This document shows positions 26,721 to 34,987 of a stretch of 64,000 nt of DNA, piece after piece. The notes beneath the pieces are model-generated. The model was given only the letters and a program-made list of their open reading frames with translations, did not search any database and was not told the DNA's origin. A program made the translations under genes and the position numbers. Position 1 is the first letter of the stretch, and each line of letters opens with the position of its first letter. The DNA comes from Nocardia blacklockiae (lineage in GTDB: Bacteria; Actinomycetota; Actinomycetes; Mycobacteriales; Mycobacteriaceae): the NCBI RefSeq assembly GCF_015477355.1, contig NZ_JADLRJ010000001.1:744001-808000 (forward strand). Direction: 5' to 3'.

Positions 26721-27631
26721 GAAGCACTGTGGCGCACTCGGTCCGGCGCAGGAGCGCGATCTCCGGTGCGAGCGTGCGGGTCGCCGCGCCCGGACTGCTC
26801 GCCACGATTCAGGACCTGGGCCGCCCGGGCTGGTTCCACTCGGGCGTCGGGGTGTCCGGCGCCGCGGACCGGCGCTCGTTCGCGCTGGCGAACCGGCTGG
26901 TGGGCAACCCGGAGTCGGCGGCGGCGATCGAATGCGCGCTGGGCGGACTGCGATTGGAGTTCCCCGAGCCCGCGGTGGTCGCGGTCACCGGTGCGCCCGC
27001 GCCGCTCACCGTGGACGGCCGCCCCGAGGCGCACGCGTCGGTGCTGTACCTGGCGGAGGGGCAGCGGCTGGAACTGGGCATCGCCACGGCGGGGCTGCGC
27101 TGCTATGTGGCGGTGCGCGGCGGTGTCGACGTGCCGCCGGTGCTCGGTTCGCGCAGCCGCGACACCCTCGCCGGGCTGGGTCCCGCGCCGCTCGCGGCGG
27201 GCGACGTGCTGCCGATCGGCCCGCCGCCCGCGGACTGGCCGTCGGTCGAGGTGGCGCCCGTCGCCGCGCCGACCACCGGTCCGGTCACCGCGCGGGTGCG
27301 GCTGGGCCCGCGTGACGACTGGTTCCACCGGCCCGCGGACCTGTTCGCCGGCTACTGGCAGGTCTCCACCGACACCGACCGCGTCGGCGTGCGCCTCGAC
27401 CGCGCCGAGGGCCCGCCGCTGACCAGACTCGGCGACGCGGAACTGCCGACCGAGGGAATGCCGTTGGGCGCCATCCAGGTTCCGCCGTCCGGGCAGCCGG
27501 TGGTCTTCCTCGCCGACCACCCGATCACCGGCGGATATCCGGTGGTGGGCACGGTGCTCGACGCCGATGTGGATCTGCTGGCCCAGGTGCGCCCCGGTCA
27601 GCGGGTGCGGCTGCGGCCCTGGACGCCCTAG
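26717..27631 (+). CDS. pxpC: 5-oxoprolinase subunit C (biotin-dependent carboxylase-like, KipA-like)
   Basis: PxpC (304 residues) carries the allophanate-hydrolase subunit 2 / KipA domain: ATIQDLGRPGWFHSGVGVSGAADRRSFALANRLVGN in outline, then YVAVRGGVDVPPVLGSRSRDTLAGLG and FLADHPITGGYPVVGTV. Length and blocks are complete. The first 20 residues before ASVRVAAPG are not conserved, so a start a few codons later cannot be excluded, but the GTGA overlap favours 26717. It is the last gene of the MFS-pxpABC operon. Confidence 0.93.
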   Translation: MRSTVAHSVRRRSAISGASVRVAAPGLLATIQDLGRPGWFHSGVGVSGAADRRSFALANRLVGNPESAAAIECALGGLRLEFPEPAVVAVTGAPAPLTVDGRPEAHASVLYLAEGQRLELGIATAGLRCYVAVRGGVDVPPVLGSRSRDTLAGLGPAPLAAGDVLPIGPPPADWPSVEVAPVAAPTTGPVTARVRLGPRDDWFHRPADLFAGYWQVSTDTDRVGVRLDRAEGPPLTRLGDAELPTEGMPLGAIQVPPSGQPVVFLADHPITGGYPVVGTVLDADVDLLAQVRPGQRVRLRPWTP

Positions 27632-27708
27632 CCCGCCGCCGCTCGGGAGCGCGCGCCGCGAGTCGGGCGTAGCCTGTGCCTCGCAGGGACGTTCGAGAGG
27701 GGAAGCCG

Positions 27709-28086
27709 ATGCCGTTTCCGCAGGCGCTCGCCAGATTCAACCGGAAGGTCACCAACCGCGTCGCGAATCTGGTGGCGGGACGCGCCCCCGGTCTGGCGAT
27801 CGTGGTGCACCGCGGCCGTCGGTCCGGGCGGGTGTACCGGACGCCGATTACCTTGTTCTCCCAGGACGGCACGTATCGTATCGCGCTCACCTACGGGCGG
27901 GAAGTGGACTGGCTGAAGAACATTCTGGCCGCGGGCGAATTCGAGCTGGAGACCGGCGGCCGCACGGTGACCGTCCGCGATCCGGTGGTGCGCCACGACG
28001 CCCGGGTGAGCTGGGCGCCGCCGGGTGTGCGGCAGGCGCTGAGCGCGCTGGGCGCGGAGTTCTACGTGGAAGCGCCGCGGGCTTGA
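27709..28086 (+). CDS. DDN-type deazaflavin (F420)-dependent reductase-like protein
   Basis: The 125-residue protein has the split beta-barrel of the nitroreductase/DDN group: GRAPGLAIVVHRGRRSGRVYRTPI, with the RSG-RTP block that contacts the F420 phosphate in relatives, and GREVDWLKNILAAGEFEL. Such proteins reduce quinones or nitro compounds with F420H2, or have lost the cofactor. The ATG follows GAGAGGGGAAGCC. It is a single-gene unit, convergent with the secreted hydrolase. The cofactor is inferred from the family, not from a direct test. Confidence 0.75.
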   Translation: MPFPQALARFNRKVTNRVANLVAGRAPGLAIVVHRGRRSGRVYRTPITLFSQDGTYRIALTYGREVDWLKNILAAGEFELETGGRTVTVRDPVVRHDARVSWAPPGVRQALSALGAEFYVEAPRA

Positions 28087-28099
28087 ATCGGTTGCGCCG

Positions 28100-29596
28100 C
28101 TAGGGTTTCGGTTGGTCGGCGGCGCAGACGACATCGGCATCGGGGAGGACGCCGGTGCCGAGATAGGTGTTCACGGCGTCGTTGACGCAGCCGCTCAGCT
28201 CGGGGCGGAAGGTCATGTGGATGCGGACGTCGCGCAGGGTGACCAGCCGCGAGGCGGACAGGTCGCGATGCAGGTGCACGCCGTGCGCGTAGGGTGTGCG
28301 CGGATCACCGGTGGCCTGCAGGATCAGCGCCGGAACGGCATTGCGCACGGTGGTCGCAGGTTCGGCCGGGCGCGGCCAGAAGGCGCAGGGCTGAATGTTC
28401 CCGGCGAGCGCGCCGAACACCGGCTGGGTCGGCCGGGCGGCCTCGATCGCGTCCCAGTACCACTGCGGATCCGTCGGCGCGGGCGCGTCGCCGCACGCGA
28501 CGAACGCCAGCTCCGCGTTCTCCTCGTCGCGCAGGGCTGCCAAGACGGCCGCTAGCCGCGCTGTGCGCGCGGTGTCCGGGCCGCCGCCCACGTGGTCGGC
28601 CAGTTCGCGCACGGTGTCGGCCAGGGCCTCGTTGGACCGGAAGTTGTTGAGCAGGTTGTGCAGGACGAACGGCAGCCAGTGCGCGTCGACGGCGAACCCG
28701 TCGAGGACGATCGGCTGTCGCGCCGCGCTCGCCAGCAGGTCCTCGACGGTGCCGCGCACCTGCTGCGGCGTGTTCCCTAGGTGGTAGGCGTCGTCGCGGC
28801 CCGCCGCCCACGTCGCCCAGTCGTCCAGCGCGGCCTCGTCCGCCGGGCCCCAATCCCGCACCAGCCCTTGCCAATACCGGTCGGGGTCGATCGCGCTGTC
28901 GAACACCATCCGGTCGCTGTGCTGCGGGAACATCTGGGTGTACACCGCGCCGAGGTAGGTGCCGTAGGAGACGCCGAAATAGCTGACGGACCGCTCGCCC
29001 AGGGCGGCGCGGACGACGTCCATGTCGCGGGCGGTGTTGCGGGTGGTCAGGTGCCGCGCGGCCGCGGGGTCGCCGAGGACGCAGCCGGTCGCCATCGCCG
29101 CGGCCTGCCCGGTGTCGTGCAGGAATCCGGCGAGGTCGGGCCCCGCGGCGTGCACCATCTCGCCGACCGGCCAGCCGCAGCGCCGGCCGCCCCCGGACCG
29201 TCCGACACCGCGCGGATCCATGCCGATCAAATCGAATTCGGCGCGCACGGTCGCGTCGAGCACGTCGCCGAGCAGGCTCACCGAATCCAGTCCGGCCGCG
29301 CCCGGTCCGCCGGGATTCGACAGCAGCACGCCCCGGCGGCGCTGCGGATCGGTGGCCGGTGTGCGCGAGACGGCCACCGTGAGGGTGCGCCCCAGCGGTC
29401 GCGTGTAGTCCAGGGGCACCCGCACGGACCCGCACTGCGTACCGGTGGCGTCGAGATCCGCACTGCCGCAGGCGCTCCACGTCACGCGCTGGTGGTAGAA
29501 CCAGTCCGGCCGGTCGCGATCCGGCCCGGCCCCCGGGAGCGCCAGCAGCGCCCCTGCCGTCGCCACACCGACCACGACCCGGAACAGGTTCGCCAC
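28100..29596 (-). CDS. secreted alpha/beta hydrolase, S33 tripeptidyl-aminopeptidase-like
   Basis: The 498-residue protein begins with a signal peptide (VANLFRVVVGVATAGALLALPG). The alpha/beta-hydrolase fold shows the oxyanion strand LLSNPGGPGAAG, the nucleophile Ser in GVSYGTY (about residue 210), Asp in QATGDPRTP and His in DVRIHMTF. A C-terminal TAP-like extension has cysteines (LSGCVN, VVCAAD). Relatives release tripeptides or small acyl groups. The GTG at 29596 is chosen because the signal peptide starts there; the in-frame upstream codons are tandem-repeat sequence. The ribosome site is weak. Confidence 0.85.
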   Translation of the reverse strand: MANLFRVVVGVATAGALLALPGAGPDRDRPDWFYHQRVTWSACGSADLDATGTQCGSVRVPLDYTRPLGRTLTVAVSRTPATDPQRRRGVLLSNPGGPGAAGLDSVSLLGDVLDATVRAEFDLIGMDPRGVGRSGGGRRCGWPVGEMVHAAGPDLAGFLHDTGQAAAMATGCVLGDPAAARHLTTRNTARDMDVVRAALGERSVSYFGVSYGTYLGAVYTQMFPQHSDRMVFDSAIDPDRYWQGLVRDWGPADEAALDDWATWAAGRDDAYHLGNTPQQVRGTVEDLLASAARQPIVLDGFAVDAHWLPFVLHNLLNNFRSNEALADTVRELADHVGGGPDTARTARLAAVLAALRDEENAELAFVACGDAPAPTDPQWYWDAIEAARPTQPVFGALAGNIQPCAFWPRPAEPATTVRNAVPALILQATGDPRTPYAHGVHLHRDLSASRLVTLRDVRIHMTFRPELSGCVNDAVNTYLGTGVLPDADVVCAADQPKP

Positions 29597-29692
29597 CAAG
29601 CCACTTCGCCTTTCGCCCGCGATATCGCGGTCACCGTAGCGGGTGGACGGCGCTGCCGCCGGGTGTGGGGAGGCGGCACCGCCGTCGTGCGG

Positions 29693-29820
29693 CCACACGA
29701 TGCCGTGGCGTCGCGTGGCCGAAGGAGGTAGTGGGCTGCCGACCACACGGCGTCGTGGCGTCGCGTGGCCGAAGGAGGTAGTGGCTGCCGACCACACGGT
29801 GCCGTGGCGTCGCGCGGCCG
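29693..29820. repeat. tandem repeat of about 50 bp, 2.6 copies
   Basis: Units start at 29693 (50 bases), 29743 (49 bases) and 29792 (29 bases, truncated). Each begins CCACACG and contains GTGGCGTCGCGTGGCCG followed by AAGGAGGTAGTGG. The units differ by only a few bases. The repeat fills half of the intergenic space between the FAD monooxygenase and the secreted hydrolase, both on the minus strand. It contains no gene. Confidence 0.85.
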
Positions 29821-29845
29821 GACGCGGTTGCGGGTTGCCTGGTGA

Positions 29846-31408
29846 TCAGGCGCTCGCGGGCACGGCCGCCGACGCCGTGCCGAACCAGCGGGCGAGTGCC
29901 TCGGGAAGCCCCGGATCGCCGGGTTCGGTTGCGGCCCAGGCGACATAGCCGTCGGGACGGATCAGCAGCGCGGCCGCGGGCGGCGCGGCGGCGGAGGCGG
30001 TGACGACGTCGACGCGGTCGGCCCAGCCCGCCGCCGCGTCGCCGAGCGTGCCCGTGAAGTCCAGCAGCACGGGCCGCGCCGACCGGAACAATTCGGCGAT
30101 CCGCACCGCCCGGCCGTCGAGCTCGACCGTCACGTCCGGGACCAGACGGCCCGACAGCGGGTGGTCGTCGCCGATGTCGTAGCGGACATCCGACCCGGCG
30201 AGCAGATGCGCGATGTGCGCGGACACCTGCGGCACCTGGAGCAGTTCGTCGAACAGCCGCCGCAGCGCGGTCACCTCCGGCCCGGGCGCCATCAGCGCGG
30301 TCTGCGAAAGACTGTGCATCATCACGCGTTCGGCGACCGGGTAGCGCTCGCTCTGGTAGGTGTCGAGCAGGCCGGGCGGTGCGTACCCGCGGATTTCGGC
30401 GGCGAGTTTCCAGCCGAGATTGAACGCGTCCTGCAAGCCCAGGTTCAATCCGGGCCCGCCCATGGCGGAATGGACGTGGGCGGCGTCGCCGAGCAGGAAG
30501 ACGTTGCCCGCGCGATAGGTTTCGGCCAGGCGGGTGTTCTGCCCGGTGATGCGGCGCAGGGCGTGCGGGCCCGGCCCCTCGGGCGGCGTGATCGGCACCT
30601 CGGCCCCGAGCAGCCGCTCGAGGCTCGCGCGCAACTCCGCGAAGGTCATCGGCTCCTCGTCCGCGACCGGTTCGCGCTCGTACTCGGTGATCCCGATCAG
30701 CGGCTTGCCCGGCGTCAGCTCGGCGAACATGAACATGCCGCCCTCGATCCGGTTGTGGCCGAAGGAGAATCGGCCCGCGCCGGGAATCTCCACGCCGCCG
30801 TCGCCGGTGCGCCACTCGGCGGGCACGGTGGCGTGGCCCAGCCGGGACACCCGCCGATCGTCGGTGACGCCGGGGAAGTCGATGCCGAGTCGCTTGCGCA
30901 CCGGGCTGCGGCCGCCGTCGGCGGCGACCAGGAAACGCGCGGTGAGTTCGTACTCTCCGTCCGGGCCCGCCACGTCGACGGTGACGGTGTCGCCCGCGGC
31001 GCGGACGTCGGTCAGGGCATGGCCCCAGCGGACGTCGATCGCGAGTTCGGCGGCGCGTTCGGCGAGCAACCGGACGAACGCGGGCTGCTGGATCGGCATG
31101 CCGTAGATGGGACTGTTCTCCGCTTCCCCGAGCCACACGCGCAGACCGCTGAACATGTACGCGGGCATGGGATCCGGGTGGGCGTGCGGGTCGGGGCGGT
31201 CGCTGGTGGTGTCCTCGCGGAACAGGCCGCGCATGGCCAGCAGGCGCGGCGCCTGGCCGATGATGCCGTTGGCGCGCTGCTCGTCGGACGGCGCGGGCAG
31301 CCGCTCCAGGACGACCGGCCGGACCCCGGCCAGGGCGAGTTCGCAGGCGAGCAGGAGACCGTTCGGGCCTCCGCCGGAAATGATTACGTCGGTTGGTGTT
31401 TCGGGCAT
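29846..31408 (-). CDS. FAD-dependent aromatic-ring monooxygenase (RIFMO/PHBH type)
   Basis: The 520-residue protein is a class A flavoprotein monooxygenase. It has the dinucleotide motif GGGPNGLLLACEL at the N-terminus, the DG motif in VAADGGRSPVRKRLGI, and GDAAHVHSAMGGPGLNLGLQDAFNLGWKLA near residue 300. A C-terminal thioredoxin-like domain (about 405-520) is typical of phenol hydroxylase and rifampicin monooxygenase relatives. It would hydroxylate an aromatic substrate with NAD(P)H and O2; polyketides, antibiotics and plant phenolics are all possible. A TetR regulator lies upstream on the same strand, 51 bases away, and may control it. Confidence 0.88.
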   Translation of the reverse strand: MPETPTDVIISGGGPNGLLLACELALAGVRPVVLERLPAPSDEQRANGIIGQAPRLLAMRGLFREDTTSDRPDPHAHPDPMPAYMFSGLRVWLGEAENSPIYGMPIQQPAFVRLLAERAAELAIDVRWGHALTDVRAAGDTVTVDVAGPDGEYELTARFLVAADGGRSPVRKRLGIDFPGVTDDRRVSRLGHATVPAEWRTGDGGVEIPGAGRFSFGHNRIEGGMFMFAELTPGKPLIGITEYEREPVADEEPMTFAELRASLERLLGAEVPITPPEGPGPHALRRITGQNTRLAETYRAGNVFLLGDAAHVHSAMGGPGLNLGLQDAFNLGWKLAAEIRGYAPPGLLDTYQSERYPVAERVMMHSLSQTALMAPGPEVTALRRLFDELLQVPQVSAHIAHLLAGSDVRYDIGDDHPLSGRLVPDVTVELDGRAVRIAELFRSARPVLLDFTGTLGDAAAGWADRVDVVTASAAAPPAAALLIRPDGYVAWAATEPGDPGLPEALARWFGTASAAVPASA

Positions 31409-31459
31409 GGCGGGTGAGCCCCCAGTTCGATATCGGTTGGAACGGTGGTGCGGAAGGAG

Positions 31460-32074
31460 TCAGGACGGCGGTGCGGGCAGGCCCGCGGCGAGCGACGACA
31501 GGGCGCGGCGCAGCAGTGTCGTGATGGGCACCGGCGGGTCGCAGACCGCGTAGTTCTCGCTCGCGGCCTCGTAGGCGGCGATGACCGCGCCGGCGAGCAG
31601 GCGAGGGTAGAGGTCCCGCTTCGGGTCGGTGTGCGTGCGCTCCGCGAGGGCGGCGGTCAGGTCCTGGACCAGGGTGCGCGTGAGCACGCCCTGGGTCTCG
31701 GGCGCCTGGACGAGCTTGGCGACCTCGGTGAGCTGCGCGGGTGTCGGCGCGGCGGCCGGACCCAGCTCGGCTACGAACGGTTCGAGCACGGCCTCGGTGA
31801 CGATCTCCCAGATCGGCCCCTCGCCCGGGTGGGTGCGGATGAGCTCGATGGTGCGCTGGATGCGCTCGATCTGCCGGTAGGCCAGTGCCTCGTACTTGTT
31901 GGCGAAGTAGTTGCTGAAGGTGCGGACCGAGACCCCCGCGCGGGCGGCGATGTCCTCGCGCACCACGTTCTCCAGGCCCTGCTCGAACGCCAGCGCCAAG
32001 GTGGCGTCGCTCAGGGCGCGGCGGGTGTCGCGCTTCTTGCGTTCGCGGAGCCCGAGGGATGTCTGATCGGTCAT
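31460..32074 (-). CDS. TetR-family regulator
   Basis: The 204-residue protein has a TetR helix-turn-helix (RRALSDATLALAFEQGLENV, then REDIAARAGVSVRTFSNYFANKYEAL) and a C-terminal domain of the AcrR_TetR_C type found in many actinobacterial regulators. The ATG at 32074 gives the usual short N-terminus; a GTG-like upstream start would add six residues. Two inverted copies of the same operator lie 22-68 bases upstream. The FAD monooxygenase follows on the same strand and is the likely target. Confidence 0.88.
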   Translation of the reverse strand: MTDQTSLGLRERKKRDTRRALSDATLALAFEQGLENVVREDIAARAGVSVRTFSNYFANKYEALAYRQIERIQRTIELIRTHPGEGPIWEIVTEAVLEPFVAELGPAAAPTPAQLTEVAKLVQAPETQGVLTRTLVQDLTAALAERTHTDPKRDLYPRLLAGAVIAAYEAASENYAVCDPPVPITTLLRRALSSLAAGLPAPPS

Positions 32075-32095
32075 GCCACTATCGTGCCGCAAAGA

Positions 32096-32142
32096 TGCCC
32101 ACTAGGCAAGTATTCTCTTCAGGAAAATTTGCCTAGTGGGCA
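32096..32142. promoter_or_regulatory. double TetR operator
   Basis: TGCCCACTAGGCAA (32096-32109) and TTGCCTAGTGGGCA (32129-32142) are exact reverse complements. Each arm is itself an imperfect palindrome (TGCC-N5-GGCA), so they look like two TetR dimer sites in opposite orientation with an AT-rich 19-base spacer. They lie upstream of the TetR gene at 32074. Confidence 0.7.
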
Positions 32143-32159
32143 ATTACCGCGCTGTTGCC

Positions 32160-33533
32160 CTAGCCGCGTGCGGCCGTTCGTACGAGATCGGTGAGTACGC
32201 GGAGGAATTCGGTGACCACCTCGCGCCCGAGCGTGGTGTCGGGGAACCGGGTCCGCAGCGACAGTCCGTCGTCGGTGCGGGCGAACCACAACTGCACGTC
32301 GTCGACGGGCAGGGCGCGGCTGAGCTGGGTCGCCTCCCGGGGGAGGGTGCGCCCGAACTCACTGCGCGACCCGCCGGGCAGGTGGCGGTAGTCGGTGTAG
32401 GACACGCTGAACAGGCCGTGCCGACGCCGTCGCAGGTCCGATCCCATCGACTCGACGACCGTGACGGCGGGCAGGCGCGCCAGCCGCTGCCCGGCACGGA
32501 CGGCCGCGGCGGCGCGCGCGACCGCGGCCGCCGGGTCCGCGTCGGCGTGGATGCGGGCGGGCGCGTTGGCCACCAGCCAGCCGAAGGTGTTGTGGTGCCG
32601 CGGTTCCCGGCGGGTGTGCACCGGGAACACCAGATCGGTGTGCGCGCCGCCGCCCAGTTTTGCGACGGCGTGCGCGACGGCCGCCAGCACGACCGCGAAC
32701 ACCGAGTGGCCCTGCGCGCGGGCGCCGCGGTGCAGCGCGGCGACGGCGTCCCGGGTGAGCACGGTGCGCACGTCCCCGCCCGGCGGTGCGAGCGCGCCCG
32801 GGGGCACGCCGAGATCGAGGGGGAAGTGGGGGAGATCGTCACCGGCGGCGTGCAGGAACTCCTGCCACTCGTGCAGCAGTGCCCGCGCGGCCGCGGTCGG
32901 AGCGGCCGCCTCGCGGGTGGAGTAGCACAGGAAACTGCCGGCCTCGGGCAGCGCCGCGACGGCGGCGGGCAGGGCGTCCGGCCCGTCGTCGCAGGCGGTC
33001 CGGTACAGCCCGTCGAGTTCGGTGACGGCGAGGGTGATCGACCACGCGTCGCACACGGCGTGGTCGAATCCGCAGACGATCGTCGAGACGCCGGGCCGGC
33101 TGACCGCGCCGAGGAAGTACGGCGGGAAGGTGAACGGCGCGCAGGCCGCGTCCAGGCGCGCGCCGAGCACCCGCCGCAGCTCCCGCTCCGACTCGGCCGG
33201 CCGCGGCGGCCGGGGCGTGAGCCGGATATCGTTGTCGGACACCAGCTTCAGGACCGTCTCGCCGGATTCGGCGGGCGGGGTGAAGCAGCAGTGCAGCGCG
33301 TCGTGGCGCGGCAGCCAGGCGGCGAACGCGGCCCGCAGCGCCGCCGCGTCGACGGGACCGGGTACGTCGAAGGTGGCGGCCAGCCACGAGGTCGGGCGGT
33401 CGGCGGTGAGATGCAGCCGCTGATTCGAGGTGGGCGGCGCCGGATCCGGTGCCGGGCCGGGTTCGGCCGACACCGCCCACTCGAGCAGCGTCCCGGGCGC
33501 CATCGCGAGCTGATCGAGGAACGCCAGGCGCAT
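32160..33533 (-). CDS. PapA-like condensation-domain acyltransferase (third of three)
   Basis: The 457-residue protein belongs to the condensation/PapA acyltransferase superfamily (chloramphenicol-acetyltransferase-like). The catalytic HxxxD motif is H158-AVC-D162 in FDHAVCDAWS, but the Gly that normally follows the Asp is Ala163. The second half carries HNTFGWLVANAP and VSYTDYRHLPG. The ATG at 33533 overlaps the stop of the preceding acyltransferase (ATGA). It is the least canonical member and could have reduced activity or a structural role. Relatives in mycobacteria acylate trehalose or polyketide alcohols; the acceptor here is unknown. Confidence 0.82.
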   Translation of the reverse strand: MRLAFLDQLAMAPGTLLEWAVSAEPGPAPDPAPPTSNQRLHLTADRPTSWLAATFDVPGPVDAAALRAAFAAWLPRHDALHCCFTPPAESGETVLKLVSDNDIRLTPRPPRPAESERELRRVLGARLDAACAPFTFPPYFLGAVSRPGVSTIVCGFDHAVCDAWSITLAVTELDGLYRTACDDGPDALPAAVAALPEAGSFLCYSTREAAAPTAAARALLHEWQEFLHAAGDDLPHFPLDLGVPPGALAPPGGDVRTVLTRDAVAALHRGARAQGHSVFAVVLAAVAHAVAKLGGGAHTDLVFPVHTRREPRHHNTFGWLVANAPARIHADADPAAAVARAAAAVRAGQRLARLPAVTVVESMGSDLRRRRHGLFSVSYTDYRHLPGGSRSEFGRTLPREATQLSRALPVDDVQLWFARTDDGLSLRTRFPDTTLGREVVTEFLRVLTDLVRTAARG

Positions 33534-34987
33534 CACGGCACCTCGGAACCCGGTGCCGCGGTGGTGAATTCGCCGGTCTCGGCGACCGCGCGCAGCACCG
33601 TGCGCAATCGCTCGAGATAGGCGGTGACCGAGTCGTGCGCCCGCTCGGTGTCCGGGAACATCACCGCGACGTGCACGCGCTCGGCCTCGCGGTTGAACCA
33701 CAGCGGCGAGGGCTGCCCGATCCGCGAGGACGAGCCGAGCCCGCGAATGCCGTGCAGGCCGGGCATCGACCGTTCGAGCAGGTCACCCGAGACCGGCCGC
33801 ATGTCCATGTACGACACCCAGGGCCAGTCGCGGACCGGCGGCAGTTCGCGCCCGGCGAGTTCGGCCGCGCGGGGCAGCGCGGCGAGCAGCGGGATGCCGG
33901 TGAGCGATTTGATGTCGTGCAGCGCGGACCGGGCGCGTCCGGCGAGATCGGTGAACCGCGCGGTCCGTCCCACCTCGAACGCCACGGGCAGCAGATTGAC
34001 GAACCAGCCCTGCGTGAACTGGAACCGGGGATCGGTGCGGGTGCCGAGCACGTTCAGGCCCAGATAGCTTGTGCGCCCGGCGATGTCGAGTTCGGTCAAG
34101 GCGATCGCGGAGTAGAGGCCGGCGGTGAACGAACCCCCGGCGGCCGCGCAGGCGGTGCCGAACGCCTCGCACTGCGCGCCGGTGAGCAGGTCGAACCGCA
34201 GGCCGGTGCTGGCGCCGAACTCGCCGGGCGCGAGGCCCAGGTCCCACGGCGTGGGCCGGATGTGGTCGGCGTTGTCGGCGAGCAGGCGGGCCAGCCGTTC
34301 GAGTTCCGGTGGCCGCGCGTCGACGGTGTCGCGTTCGCGGCGGGCGTACTCGCCGTAGTCGGCCGCCGGCGGCAGCACGGGCGACGCGCCCGCGGCGTGG
34401 CCGGTGTAGAGCCCGTACAACTCGGCGATGGCCGAGATCAGCGAGGCGCCGTCGGAGAAGGCGTGGTCGAGACTGAGATACACGGTGAAGCCGTCGTCGC
34501 CGTGGTCGATCGCGCCGCACGCGAAGGCGGGCCAGGCGGCCGGGTCGGGCGCCCGGAAGCGTGCGGCGAGCCGATCGCGCAGCGCCTCGCCGGAGGAGTA
34601 GACGCCCAGGGCCGTCGTCTCGACCTCGACGGCCTCGGGCGCGACGACGTGGCGGGTGAGCGTGGCGCCGCTGTCGTCGAACCGGCAGCGCAGGCTGTCG
34701 TGGCGGCGCAGGAAGTCGGTGACCGCCAGGCGCAGTGCCGCGCGGTCGAGCGGGGTGGCGATGCTGAAGCACATCGACAGTTCGGAGCGCACGTCGCGGC
34801 CGAGGTCGGCGGGCGTGCTGTCGCGGCGTCGGCGCTGCCAGTACCGGAGGTGGAACTCCTGGATGAACGACGGCGGTTCCGGGGAGACCGGGGCCGCCGC
34901 GGCCGCCGCGACCGCCGCGGGCGTGGGCCGGAATTCGAGCAGTTCGCCGGGCTTGGGCAGCCAGTCGGTGAGGTGGATCATCTCCAT
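33533..34987 (-). CDS. PapA1/PapA2-like acyltransferase (second of three)
   Basis: The 484-residue protein resembles mycobacterial PapA1/PapA2, the sulfolipid acyltransferases: the N-terminal DWLPKPGELLEFRPTP and APVSPEPPSFIQEFHLR track that family closely as I remember it. The catalytic motif is complete (H175-AFS-D179-G180). TQGWFVNLLPVAFEV and WVSYMDMRP form the second lobe. The ATG at 34987 lies 10 bases inside the upstream gene. It would transfer an acyl group from CoA or a carrier protein to a sugar or alcohol. No polyketide synthase or sulfotransferase is in the window. Confidence 0.87.
   Translation of the reverse strand: MEMIHLTDWLPKPGELLEFRPTPAAVAAAAAAPVSPEPPSFIQEFHLRYWQRRRRDSTPADLGRDVRSELSMCFSIATPLDRAALRLAVTDFLRRHDSLRCRFDDSGATLTRHVVAPEAVEVETTALGVYSSGEALRDRLAARFRAPDPAAWPAFACGAIDHGDDGFTVYLSLDHAFSDGASLISAIAELYGLYTGHAAGASPVLPPAADYGEYARRERDTVDARPPELERLARLLADNADHIRPTPWDLGLAPGEFGASTGLRFDLLTGAQCEAFGTACAAAGGSFTAGLYSAIALTELDIAGRTSYLGLNVLGTRTDPRFQFTQGWFVNLLPVAFEVGRTARFTDLAGRARSALHDIKSLTGIPLLAALPRAAELAGRELPPVRDWPWVSYMDMRPVSGDLLERSMPGLHGIRGLGSSSRIGQPSPLWFNREAERVHVAVMFPDTERAHDSVTAYLERLRTVLRAVAETGEFTTAAPGSEVP

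Noticed and set aside
29597-29797. Longer N-terminus for the secreted hydrolase through the tandem repeat
   Set aside because: The added codons are translated repeat sequence and would bury the signal peptide; the GTG at 29596 is directly before it.
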